The position numbers and the translations under genes were made by a program. Below the pieces are notes generated by a model, which had not been told where the DNA came from, searched no databases, and saw only the letters and a list, made by a program, of their open reading frames with translations. A stretch of 64,000 nt of DNA from Mesorhizobium sp. L-8-3. GTDB lineage: Bacteria; Pseudomonadota; Alphaproteobacteria; Rhizobiales; Rhizobiaceae. The stretch lies in contig NZ_AP023262.1 of assembly GCF_016756615.1 (NCBI RefSeq), positions 7,565,501-7,629,500 of the forward strand, in the 5' to 3' direction. Positions 43,297-51,748 of the stretch are shown in pieces; within the stretch, counting starts at the first letter, position 1, and each line of letters starts with the position of its first letter.

Positions 43297-43980
43297 TCAG
43301 GCGGCGGTTTTAAGCAGCCATGCGTCATGGTTCTTGAGGAACGCCTTGAGCCGGTCGGCATAGTCATCAGTGACGGCCTCGCGCACGCTCTCGCGCGCAG
43401 CCAGAGTGTTTCGCCATGCAGTCACGCGCGGCAGTGCGTCGAACACGCCGGTCGGTGCGATGGTGTCGAACACGTCGAAATAGCGAAAGATCGGCGCGAA
43501 AACCGCATCGACCAGACTGAATGCAGCGCCGGCAAAGAAAGGGCCATTCCCTAGTTCGGCTTCGACGCGGCCAAACTTGTCCATGAACGCCTGGCGCTTT
43601 GCCTCATAGCCGGCGGCGTCCCTGGCTGTCTCAAATCCCCACAAGTCGGACAGGATCGAGGAGCCGAACTCGATCCAGCCGCGATGCCGGGCGCGCGCCA
43701 GCGGATCGGCCGGATGGAGGGGCGCGCCCGGCTGCGTTTCTTCGAGATATTCGCAGATGACGGCGCTCTCGAACAACACTGCATCCGTGCCATCGTCCTG
43801 TTTGACGATCAGCAGGGGCACCTTGCCGAGCGGGGATATGGCCAGAAACCAGTCCGGCTTCGCGGACAAATCGACATAGCGGCGCTCGAACAGAACGTCC
43901 TTCTCCGCCAGTGCGATCGCAGCCCGCTGGACGTAGGGGCAAAGGTGGTGGCTGATCAGGATCAGGCTTGCGTTGGACAC
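43297..43980 (-). CDS. Glutathione S-transferase family protein
   Basis: A 227-residue GST: a thioredoxin-like N-domain with the CPYVQRAAIALAEKDV segment (Cys14, as in omega and other bacterial classes), the cis-Pro region GKVPLLIV and ESAVICEYLEE for glutathione binding, and a helical C-domain. Start is a GTG at 43980 with AGGAAG upstream. It lies 24 bases after the DoxX gene stop in the same direction. With MarR and DoxX this is a typical cluster for electrophile or oxidant stress, probably controlled by the MarR protein. Confidence 0.9.
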   Translation of the reverse strand: MSNASLILISHHLCPYVQRAAIALAEKDVLFERRYVDLSAKPDWFLAISPLGKVPLLIVKQDDGTDAVLFESAVICEYLEETQPGAPLHPADPLARARHRGWIEFGSSILSDLWGFETARDAAGYEAKRQAFMDKFGRVEAELGNGPFFAGAAFSLVDAVFAPIFRYFDVFDTIAPTGVFDALPRVTAWRNTLAARESVREAVTDDYADRLKAFLKNHDAWLLKTAA

Positions 43981-44004
43981 GATATTACTTCCTGGTGCGG
44001 GATT

Positions 44005-44415
44005 TCAACGAAGGGCGATGGAGGGGCGGAGCGCATACCGGCCGTCGCCAAGCAGGAATTGCGCGACGGACAGGACGATGAGGTAGAGTGGATATTCCCA
44101 ACCGCCGTTCGGCGCATTGAACACCCAGCCGTTGCCGCCGTGCGCCCAGATGATTGCGCCCAGAAGCGCCGGGATCAGCGCCACAGCCACCCAACGGGCA
44201 TAAATGCCGAGAATGAGCATGACGCCGCCGCCGGCTTCGGCGGCAAAGGTGAGGTATGCCAGCCAGCCCGGCAGACCGATGGCTTCGAAATAGCCGGCCG
44301 TGCCGGCAAGGCCAAAAGTGAACAATTTGAGCACGATGCTATGGGCGAGGTACATCACGCCGAGGCTGACGCGCAGCAGCGTCACGGCGTAGGCGGCCAG
44401 GTGGTCTTGGGTCAT
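44005..44415 (-). CDS. DoxX family membrane protein
   Basis: A 136-residue protein with four membrane helices (LRVSLGVMYLAHSIVLKLFT, WLAYLTFAAEAGGGVMLIL, VAVALIPALLGAIIWAH, YLIVLSVAQFLLG), the standard DoxX layout. The family is linked to thiosulfate-quinone oxidation and to thiol or oxidant homeostasis. GGAGC precedes the ATG at 44415. Transcription starts divergently from marR with two palindromic operators in the 81-base gap, and GST follows 24 bases later, so DoxX-GST form an operon. Confidence 0.9.
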   Translation of the reverse strand: MTQDHLAAYAVTLLRVSLGVMYLAHSIVLKLFTFGLAGTAGYFEAIGLPGWLAYLTFAAEAGGGVMLILGIYARWVAVALIPALLGAIIWAHGGNGWVFNAPNGGWEYPLYLIVLSVAQFLLGDGRYALRPSIALR

Positions 44416-44433
44416 GGGCGAAGCTCCGATTAA

Positions 44434-44498
44434 ATAAATGCAATTGCATCTATATGGGCGCTTGCGTCGCCGGTCAATATAGATGTAATTGCATTTAT
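44434..44498. promoter_or_regulatory. Two mirrored MarR-type operators
   Basis: Site 1 at 44434-44453, ATAAATGCAATTGCATCTAT, contains the perfect palindrome ATGCAATTGCAT. Site 2 at 44479-44498, ATAGATGTAATTGCATTTAT, is the reverse complement of site 1 with one mismatch. Site 2 overlaps the marR start codon at 44497, so binding there would block marR, and site 1 lies in the doxX promoter zone. Confidence 0.8.
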
Positions 44499-44961
44499 GT
44501 CCGATTGTTCAGATGACCGCCCCCCGCACCCCTCGCCCTCCACCGTTCGCGCATGGGTGCGTCTTATGCGCGCCCAGCAAATCGTTCTCGCAGCGATCGA
44601 GCAGGACTTGAAGGCAGCCGGGCTTCCCCCTCTTGCATGGTATGACGTGCTGCTGGAACTGGTGCGGGCCGAAGGCGGCAGGCTTCGGCCCTATGAGATC
44701 GAACGGCGCACGCTGCTGGCGCAACATAACCTGTCTCGCCTTCTCGATCGGATGGAGAAGGCCGGCCTTGTTCTACGCGAGGTATTCTCAGAGGACGGCC
44801 GAGGCCGGTGGGTCATCATCACCGATGCCGGCCGGGCTATGCAGGCGCGCATGTGGAACGTCTATGCCCCAGCGATTCAGCGTCATCTAGGCGACAAGTT
44901 GGATGATGCGCAGGCCGATCATCTGGCCGCGCTACTGGCGGCATTGTCGCGAAATTCCTGA
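44497..44961 (+). CDS. MarR family transcriptional regulator
   Basis: A 154-residue winged-helix regulator: LLAQHNLSRLLDRMEKAGLV is the recognition helix region and REVFSEDGRGRWVIITDAG the wing. It opens with a low-complexity segment before the dimer helix. It is divergent from doxX-gst. The operator pair between them, one copy overlapping its own start codon, indicates autorepression and control of doxX-gst. MarR proteins of this type respond to phenolics, oxidants or electrophiles; the effector here is unknown. Confidence 0.9.
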   Translation: MSDCSDDRPPHPSPSTVRAWVRLMRAQQIVLAAIEQDLKAAGLPPLAWYDVLLELVRAEGGRLRPYEIERRTLLAQHNLSRLLDRMEKAGLVLREVFSEDGRGRWVIITDAGRAMQARMWNVYAPAIQRHLGDKLDDAQADHLAALLAALSRNS

Positions 44962-45237
44962 TTTTGCCGAGGCGCGGCGACTGCCGCGCATCGAATCGCG
45001 CGAGATTGCCGATGCCGCCAGGATCGACAATGACCCCGGCTGGCTCGGCATCCGGTTGGCGTCGGCCAAGAAGCGCTTTCCTTGAAACCTGCGCGTGGCT
45101 GGCCGGCCGGATCGACATCGGCGCGGTTGGGCCCCTATGCCCCTGGTGGCGATGCAGCCTTCGAGGATCGTGCCTTCTTCAGCGATCATCGAAGACGGCC
45201 TTTCAGCTTGTCGCAAAAAGTCACCCGAAGCAGAAGT
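44962..45237. other. Gene-free interval after marR
   Basis: No coding region is supported. Several frames are open because of high GC content but none shows family features. It ends where similarity to merR begins. Confidence 0.4.
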
Positions 45238-45378
45238 TCGTCGAGGGCGGCGCGCTGCTTCTCGGACTTTTCGAGGGTAAGGAGCAGGTGCTTGGTGTTG
45301 GTGCCGGTCGGATCATAAAGGTCGATCATCTGCTTCACGTCGCGGAGCCGGCCTTGCTGCCGAGCAGGATGAGCTTCA
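45238..45378 (-). pseudogene. Internal fragment of a second merR gene
   Basis: The minus strand encodes RDVKQMIDLYDPTGTNTKHL and LEKSEKQRAALDE, closely matching residues of the intact MerR at 51.7 kb. Relative to that gene it has lost 21 bases between two CTGCTTCT copies and several bases in the LLGRKVGFSL region, so the frame is broken at both ends. It ends abruptly at 45378, where an integrase fragment begins. Confidence 0.8.
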
Positions 45379-45569
45379 TCGGACTCGACCCGAAGCGGTA
45401 TGGGACGCATTCGATGCGACGCACGAAAGCTTCCCAGATCTACAAGAAGACCGGCAACATTCGCGCCGTGCAACTGCTACTCGGGCATACCAAGCTTGAA
45501 AGCACCGTCCGCTACCTCGGCATCGAAGTGGACGGCGCATTGACGATTTCTGAACAGGTCGAATTGTAA
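45379..45569 (+). pseudogene. C-terminal fragment of a tyrosine recombinase
   Basis: The frame GLDPKRYGTHSMRRTKASQI continues to LLGHTKLESTVRYLG and stops at 45569. It matches the last 60 residues of the integrase at 19164-19796 and keeps the His, Arg, His and Tyr catalytic residues, but the part with the first Arg and the Lys is gone. An in-frame ATG comes from the neighbouring merR fragment by chance. It marks an old integration or deletion junction. Confidence 0.8.
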
Positions 45570-45578
45570 CCCGACGCG

Positions 45579-45604
45579 GAGTGACGCCATATGTTGCGTC
45601 ACTC
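45579..45604. repeat. 9-bp hairpin after the integrase fragment
   Basis: GAGTGACGC and its exact complement GCGTCACTC are separated by eight bases. No T-tract follows. The following 250 bases up to the insertion sequence contain no recognisable gene. Confidence 0.6.
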
Positions 45605-45852
45605 CATGACCCGCAGCGAACATTCGGCGGATAGGCCGCGAGGGTCCGCCTTGCCGTGGCGAGCGAAAGTTTGGGCAGCCACCGTCTATGGTGGGATTGC
45701 GGGACGAAGCCGACCATCGATCACAGCAGTTCCTTCAGGAGCTGCAGATGTCCATCCATCATCAGCACCTCGCGGAACGAGGCAGAAGTTCTCATCAAGA
45801 TTTCATGGCGCGCTCATGAACGGAGTGCTCCGCGCGAGTAGACTGGGTTCGT

Positions 45853-47809
45853 GACTAACCGGAACTTTACCTTGGTTTTTGACGCAAACCATTGATTCTG
45901 CTTGCTTTGTGGTGAGCAGAAGGGGTTGGTTCTGACTACAGGTCGGTGTTGGCCGAGAGGCCGAGAAGGGCGAAGGCACGGTGCTGGAGCGGACTTGGCG
46001 TGGCCAGCATGGTCAAGGTGTTGCCTTTGGCGAAGCGGACGGTGTTGCGGGTCAGTGTGGCGAGGTCGGCGATCAGCGAGCGGAAGCTGTGGACCGGCAG
46101 GCCGTCGTCGGTCGTCTTGGTGGCAGCCTTGCGCCGGGCGGCGGCGGACACCTGGGCCTTGGCGACCGGTGAGGTGCGCTTTGTTTCGGCGGCCGCGCGC
46201 TCGTGGTCATCAAAGAGAATGGGGGCGAGCGCGGCGCGCATGTGCCATTCGACATGGTAGGAAAGCATGCACAGAAGCACATGGGCGCGCACGCGATCCT
46301 CTGACCAGTGGAACACCGGCCGCACCTCGAGGTCGACCGTCTTGATCGACCGGAAGGCGCGTTCCACGCGGGCCAGGCTTTTGTAGGCCCGCACGGTGGC
46401 CGGCGCGTCGAGCGCGTCCGCCGGCAGGTTGGTGCGGATGACGTAGAGGCCGTCGAGCCGTTCCTCGCGCGCAATGGCCGCCTCATCGCGTTCGAAGGAG
46501 AAATCGGTGTCGGTGATGGTGCAGTGGAAATGCTTGCCGACCTTGCGGCGGCCAAGCACGGCGCCGACCGCCCGGCCGATGGTGGCGGCCCCTTTCAGCG
46601 GATGGCGGGCGCGGCGCACCCGATCCTTGATCCGTTGCAGATCCGCTTCGGTGGCTTCGATCAGCTCACGGCGCTTGCGGGCGCGTTCGCCGGCCAGCTG
46701 CGGATTGCGGCAGACGATGAGGCGCTCGCCCGGATAGTCGGGGCTTTCGATCTCGGCCAGGTCGCGCTCGTCGAACAGCGACAACTGCAGCGGCCCGTCA
46801 TCGGCCGCAAGCGCCTGGATCTGCGGCGCCCGCAGCGCGGTGATCCAGTCGAGCCCGGCCGGCGCGCAATCCTCGCGAACCCGCGCCTGGGTGATCATGC
46901 CGCGATCGCCCACCAGCACGACACGGGAAAGCCCGAAGCGCCGCTTGAGCTTGTCGATCTGCGCCTTCAGCGTGCCCGGATCGGCGGCATTGCCGGCAAA
47001 CACTTCGACCGCAACGGGACAGCCCTCCTGGCTGCACAGCAGCTCGAAGACGATCTGCAATCTGTCCGAACGGTGGTCGCGCGAGTAGCCGTGGCGGGCC
47101 AACGGACAACAGCGCCCCTCCAGATAGGTTGAGGTGAGGTCGTACAAGACCAGCGTGCCGTCCTTGAGATGGCGCCGGGCCAAGCCCTTCTCGATCTTGT
47201 CCTGCTGGGCAAGAAGCCAGTCGAGGGCGTCATAGACCTCGTTGGCGGCGACCCGGCCGAGCCCCGACACGGCGCCAAGCGAATGGCTCGCCGTCTCTTG
47301 GTCGAGCGCGCGCGCCGTGGCCAATTTGGAGGCGGGATCGACCAGCCGGGCGACGATCAACGCCAAAGCCAGGTCCCGCCGCCGCTTCGGACCCCGCGCC
47401 AGCAGCCGGTCCAGCCCGATCCGCTTGAGCGTCCCCAGAACCGCCACAACATGACCGTGCGGCATCGCCCGGACGATCTCCAGCCCCTCTCCGGCCGGCA
47501 CCAGCCTGTCACCGCCCAAGACCGCGCGCAGGGCCTCGACCTTCTCCGCCGGCCAATGGCTGAGATTGGCAAGCGTGCGGTTCTTCACCTTGTCGCCGTC
47601 GCGATAGCTCTCGCGCAACAGCACGGCGGGGGGCGAATTGCGGTTGGGGACGGTGGTGACGTACATGAGAATCTTGAATCACCGACCCCGCCTCCTGTCA
47701 ACCCGCAATATCCGGCAATACATGACTACACAACAACGCCCAGGATCGTCCGAAATCCAGCAATCTCGCGGCCTTCAGCCAAATCAAGTGGGTAAAGTTC
47801 GGACTAACC
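45853..47809 (-). mobile_element. IS1634-family insertion sequence
   Basis: One transposase gene bounded by imperfect inverted ends: GGAACTTTACC near 45861-45871 and GGTAAAGTTCGG near 47791-47802 in inverse orientation. The exact ends and any target duplication cannot be fixed by eye. It lies between the integrase fragment and the monooxygenase gene. Confidence 0.65.
45936..47666 (-). CDS. IS1634 family transposase
   Basis: A 576-residue DDE transposase. Asp in LVLYDLTSTYLEG (about residue 177), Asp in VVLVGDRGMITQ (about 253) and Glu in SLARVERAFRSIKTVDLEVR (about 434) form the catalytic triad with the Y-(2)-R-(3)-E-(6)-K style spacing of the IS4 superfamily. The N-terminal part (YRDGDKVKNRTLANLSHWP) is typical of IS1634. 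The gene is full length with no internal stop, so it may be active. It is transcribed away from the monooxygenase gene. Confidence 0.93.
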   Translation of the reverse strand: MYVTTVPNRNSPPAVLLRESYRDGDKVKNRTLANLSHWPAEKVEALRAVLGGDRLVPAGEGLEIVRAMPHGHVVAVLGTLKRIGLDRLLARGPKRRRDLALALIVARLVDPASKLATARALDQETASHSLGAVSGLGRVAANEVYDALDWLLAQQDKIEKGLARRHLKDGTLVLYDLTSTYLEGRCCPLARHGYSRDHRSDRLQIVFELLCSQEGCPVAVEVFAGNAADPGTLKAQIDKLKRRFGLSRVVLVGDRGMITQARVREDCAPAGLDWITALRAPQIQALAADDGPLQLSLFDERDLAEIESPDYPGERLIVCRNPQLAGERARKRRELIEATEADLQRIKDRVRRARHPLKGAATIGRAVGAVLGRRKVGKHFHCTITDTDFSFERDEAAIAREERLDGLYVIRTNLPADALDAPATVRAYKSLARVERAFRSIKTVDLEVRPVFHWSEDRVRAHVLLCMLSYHVEWHMRAALAPILFDDHERAAAETKRTSPVAKAQVSAAARRKAATKTTDDGLPVHSFRSLIADLATLTRNTVRFAKGNTLTMLATPSPLQHRAFALLGLSANTDL

Positions 47810-47827
47810 CACTGGAGGAAGCACGTC

Positions 47828-48145
47828 ATGCATATCCAGATCGTCAATTTCAATCTTCGTGAGATGAGCCATGCGGACTACGAGGCATTCAGCGACGAGG
47901 TTGCGCCGAGGTTCGCTGGGGTCCCCGGTCTCTTGTCGAAGACCTGGCTGGCCGATGAGGCCAGCAACACCTACGGAGGCGTCTACTTCTGGGCTTCCAA
48001 AGCGGCTATGGAAGATTTCTTTCAGACCGATTTTTTCAAAGCCGTTGTCAACAACCCGAACCTTGCTAATCTAACGAGCAAGGACTTCGCCGTACTCGAT
48101 GCCCCGGGACGTGCGACCAGAAGCCTCGGTGCCATGGCCGCCTGA
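47828..48145 (+). CDS. Putative mono-oxygenase YdhR-like (dimeric alpha/beta barrel)
   Basis: A 105-residue protein with the ABM/YdhR ferredoxin-like fold: MHIQIVNFNLREMSHADYEA, GLLSKTWLADEASNTYGGVY and FWASKAAMEDFFQTDFFKAV. Relatives are small cofactor-less monooxygenases or scavenging enzymes of unknown substrate. GGAGGAAG lies 6 bases before the ATG. The next gene, a frameshifted ATPase/winged-helix regulator, starts 28 bases downstream in the same direction and could once have controlled it. Confidence 0.82.
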   Translation: MHIQIVNFNLREMSHADYEAFSDEVAPRFAGVPGLLSKTWLADEASNTYGGVYFWASKAAMEDFFQTDFFKAVVNNPNLANLTSKDFAVLDAPGRATRSLGAMAA

Positions 48146-48173
48146 CCCGGCCTTGGGGACGAGGGGACGAAAG

Positions 48174-50110
48174 GTGCAAACCGACCATATCGGCGATCGG
48201 CTCCGGCGCCAGGCGACGAGGGTCTTTGTGGGGCGGGCGTCGGAATTGGCCCGGCTTCAGGAAGTTCTCGCTCCTGTCGGCCCCTGCGTTGTCCTCCTTC
48301 ATGGCCTGAGCGGGATCGGCAAGACAAGCCTGTTGCGGCAGTTTGCCGGTTCCGCCCGCGACCGTGGAGCCACGGTCATAGAACTCGACGGTCGTCAGAT
48401 CGAGCCTACCGAGCAGGGATTTCTCCGCGAACTTGGAACGGCCATCGGAACGCAATGCAATGCCGTCCAGAACGCTGCTCGGCGACTTGCCGAATTCGAC
48501 GCTTCGGTGGTCATTGCTGTTGCTCATTCGAGGTCCTTCGCCTGATCGACTCGTGGCTGCGCCAGGTCTTCGTTCCGGCACTGCCCGAGAATGTAAGGGT
48601 CGTCCTGGCGGGCCGCGAGAGACCCGCGTCGGGCTGGATCACCGATCCTGGTTGGCAGGGTGCCTTCAAAGGCATTTCTCTTGGTGCGTTGAGCGAGGGC
48701 GAGGCTTTCGAACTCCTGGACCGGCTCGGAATCGAGCTCCCGACTGCCAGAAAATTGAATCGACTGGCACGTGGGCACCCCTTGGGCCTGACGCTAGGCG
48801 CAGGGGCGATTGATGCGCTCGAACTTGACCGGGCCGAGGATCGAGTCATTTCCGAACTTACGAGCGTCTATATTGGGAATATCCCTGACCTTGGCGTGCG
48901 TTCGTCCCTCGAAGCGGTCTCGGTCGTGCGGCGCGTTACCCACTCGACGCTTGCAGCCCTTGTCCCAAGCAAGGCACCCGAGGATACCTTCGCCCGGCTC
49001 AGCGAATTGCCATTTGTCGACTCGGCGCGCGATGGCCTGATCGTACACGATGCGGTACGTGAAGCGATTTCGACATCGTTGAAATCTGTCAATCCCGTTC
49101 GTTACCGTGAACTGCGCCAAAAGGCATGGAACCAGTTAATAGGAGAGTTGGAACGGGTAAGTGAGAGCGATCTTTGGCGTTTCACGGCCGACATGCTTTA
49201 CCTAACGGAAAACCCAGTCGTGCGGGAAGCCTTTTTTCCAAGCGACTATCAACCACTGTCGGTCGAACCAGCCAAAGCCAGGGACATCGATGCCATTTTC
49301 GACATTGCACGGGTGCTTGAGGGCCCGGAAAGCGCCGCGCTCTACAGGGCATGGTGGGAGGCTTCACCAAGCTTTTTCAAGGTCACTCGTGACGGCAATG
49401 GCGAAGCGATCGGGTTCTACATCGGCATCCCTTCGGACAAGGCCCCGCAAGAACTGGTCAACGCCGATTCCGTCGTAGCGCAGATCTTCAGACATCTGCG
49501 AGACAACCCTTTGCCCACGAGCCAGAGCGCAATGATCTTCCGCAAGTGGCTAGGGCGCGAGAAGGGTGAAGCCCCGTCGTTGGTCCAGGCGGCCAGCTGG
49601 CTCGACATCAAACGGACCTACGTGGAGATGCGTCGCTCGTTGCGGCGCGTCTACACCTCTGCCTGGGACGTTGGTCACTACGAACAGATATTGCCCGTGC
49701 TTGGTTTCCGGTTTTTGCCGGAGACTGCAATCCTGGACAATCGCCCCCAGAAATCGGCGGTGCTGGATTTTGGCCCCAGACTTGTACACGGCTGGATGGC
49801 CGGAATTGTGGGTGCCGAACTCGGGGTCAGGCCAGAGCGGATACTGGACCAAAGGGCGCGTGAGCTACTAGTCGGCAACGAACGAAAAACACTGACGATA
49901 CTTGAGTTCGACGTGATGCGCTACTTGTCGGAGCGGGAGGGTCAAGTCGCCTCTCGCGAGTCTCTACTCGAGGACGTCTGGGGAATTACCTACGATGGCG
50001 CCAGCAACGTCGTCGATGCCGTCATCCGCTCGCTGAGAAAGAAGCTGGGACCACTCTCCGCATCGATCGAGACCGTGCGTGGTGTCGGCTACAGATTTCA
50101 CAGGCCCTAG
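48174..50110 (+). pseudogene. STAND-type ATPase with C-terminal winged-helix domain, broken by a one-base deletion
   Basis: The first frame starts at a GTG (48174, GGGGAC upstream) with VGRASELARLQEVL and Walker A HGLSGIGKTS. It hits a stop at 48543. The second frame continues with FEVLRLIDSWLRQVFVPALP and runs to 50110, ending in an OmpR-type DNA-binding domain (LTILEFDVMRYLSEREGQ, SNVVDAVIRSLRKKLGP). Inserting one A after 48522 would give VVIAVDSFEVLRL, restoring the Walker B Asp and fusing both halves into one protein of about 645 residues. It is therefore either a recent pseudogene, a sequencing error or, less likely, a programmed shift. The middle part (about 300 residues) has GNAT-like patterns. 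Confidence 0.8.
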
Positions 50111-50388
50111 AATGTTAAGCCGAGCGCATCCATTGGCTCCCAAGTCACTGCAGATGACTAACGAAAGGGCGGCTGCACCGGAGTGACATGGGGGCTTTGG
50201 GCTCAATCAAGCCGTTCATCGCGTGGTCGCCAATCACGGGAACGGGGTCGATACCTGCCCCTTCTCGCCGTGGCGACCATGTCCCGAGATGGCGCAACGT
50301 GCTTGTTCGCGGACCGGGAGTTTTGACCCTTTCGAGACCTCTGACGCGGGTGTTTGTGCTGTTGCCACCGGCTCTCAAACCACCCACC

Positions 50389-51402
50389 TCATTTGCTAGC
50401 GCCAGAAGCGAATACAGACCGCAATATGTCCTCACCGCCGTCCGTGTTCATGGCGGAAATTCCTAGAAACAATTCTGCTTCTCGGCCATACCTCACTTGA
50501 ACGCCAAAGCTCTTCGAATATGCGAGCATCCGGGCCTCATCCTCGGTGAGAGAAACCGAAATATTCACATATATTCCATTTACCTTCCGCTCACATCTAC
50601 TTGTAATATCAATCCGTATATCTTCCCCGTTGACAACGATCTCCACTAAACCAAAGCTCATTAATTCGCGCTCTCTCCCCTGCGCCTCGATAACGGCAAT
50701 AGATGCGAACCCGAGATTGCGCTCATAGACAAGCATGACTTTGTGATGCCCAAACAGACTATCTCGCTCGCCACGCGCGTATATTCCGCCGTCGCGAGCT
50801 TGAACTGTCCATTCGGGATTTGTCTCGCCCCCGGTAACCACCCCAAGGCGTTCAAGTTCTCCTTTCGACACCAGTTCTATGCGTTCGCTCTCAACTGAAG
50901 CCGACAGTTCTAAAAACTCTGGATTAATCCCCATATCCACAATGTAGCGCGCGATTTTTGCGGACAGCATTTGCGACTTCGACAAGCTTTCAGGCGCGGG
51001 GTTCTTGAATGAAAACTGATGTACGCCAAATTTCGCGTCGTCGTCCAGGAATCGCAATCTTCCGCCTAGATAGACTAAAGTGGCCGCGCTCAAGCATTTG
51101 CCGGGCAACATCTTCCTGGGAACCATGAGTGAGAAACTAGGATCAGGGTCCAGAATGTACTGCCCAACGCTAGTTCCAAGCCAGCCACCGCGAATGGTAC
51201 GGCCTATTTCCATCGCTTCCTCAACGTTACCGCCCGTGGAATGGATGTAGACGTCGGTGCGCGGGGGCACCCTCGACGCCTCGATAAACCGCTTAAAGCG
51301 GTTTGCGTCACCCGCCTCGATCGTACCGAATGCGTTGACGCAGAACCGGCCGCCTATGAATTCTTCAACCTCTGTCTGCGGAGAGGTGTAGACAAATTCC
51401 AT
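50389..51402 (-). CDS. ClpP/crotonase-fold protein of unknown function
   Basis: A 337-residue protein. Residues about 20-150 look like a ClpP-type serine protease: TDVYIHSTGGNVEEAMEIGR, then KCLSAATLVYLGG with a Ser at the nucleophile position, and AKFGVHQFSF with the His. The remaining 190 residues are of mixed alpha/beta character without known motif. No signal peptide is seen. The gene is visibly more AT-rich than its neighbours, as expected of acquired DNA. It stands alone; upstream 350 bases hold no gene. Similar ClpP-like stand-alone proteins are of unknown role; proteolysis is plausible, not shown. Confidence 0.7.
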   Translation of the reverse strand: MEFVYTSPQTEVEEFIGGRFCVNAFGTIEAGDANRFKRFIEASRVPPRTDVYIHSTGGNVEEAMEIGRTIRGGWLGTSVGQYILDPDPSFSLMVPRKMLPGKCLSAATLVYLGGRLRFLDDDAKFGVHQFSFKNPAPESLSKSQMLSAKIARYIVDMGINPEFLELSASVESERIELVSKGELERLGVVTGGETNPEWTVQARDGGIYARGERDSLFGHHKVMLVYERNLGFASIAVIEAQGRERELMSFGLVEIVVNGEDIRIDITSRCERKVNGIYVNISVSLTEDEARMLAYSKSFGVQVRYGREAELFLGISAMNTDGGEDILRSVFASGASK

Positions 51403-51690
51403 GTCAAAGCCTTACCTATTGGCCGACGCTTAATCAACTGTCGACACGGAACACCTCGCCGTTCGCCCTCTGCAAATCAATTCTTCGCAGTTTCAACCGA
51501 AATTGTGCCCTTGGCGAACGTCGCGAAAGTCCGCACTCGCGTCGTCGATAAGATTCGACTCAGGAACCCTCTGCCTGTCAATAGTTGAACCTATTGATTC
51601 TAATTGATTCTAAAGAGGTTATACTTGAGGTCAGCTGCAAAATACCGTGGCAATCGACATTGCCCCGCTGCAGAGCCTCAAGCGCAATAA
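51403..51690. other. Interval between the ClpP-like gene and the merR terminator
   Basis: About 290 bases without a gene. An AT-rich, TTGATTCTAATTGATTC-like stretch (51593-51613) marks foreign DNA; beyond about 51650 the sequence becomes typical GC-rich backbone. The right-hand edge of the accessory region is probably here, directly at the 3' end of merR. Confidence 0.5.
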
Positions 51691-51724
51691 AAACGGCCGG
51701 CGCCTTTGCAGGAGCCGGCCGTTT
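51691..51724 (-). terminator. merR terminator
   Basis: An 11-bp stem, AAACGGCCGGC and its complement GCCGGCCGTTT, is followed on the minus strand by TTTTTATTG, the pattern of a rho-independent terminator, 25 bases past the merR stop. A copy survives at 43185-43212. Confidence 0.85.
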
Positions 51725-51748
51725 GCGGATAAATCCAAACCAAAATGG

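Noticed and set aside
47169..47795. 208-codon frame antisense to the transposase
   Set aside because: It is the mirror of a clear DDE transposase gene with no independent features.
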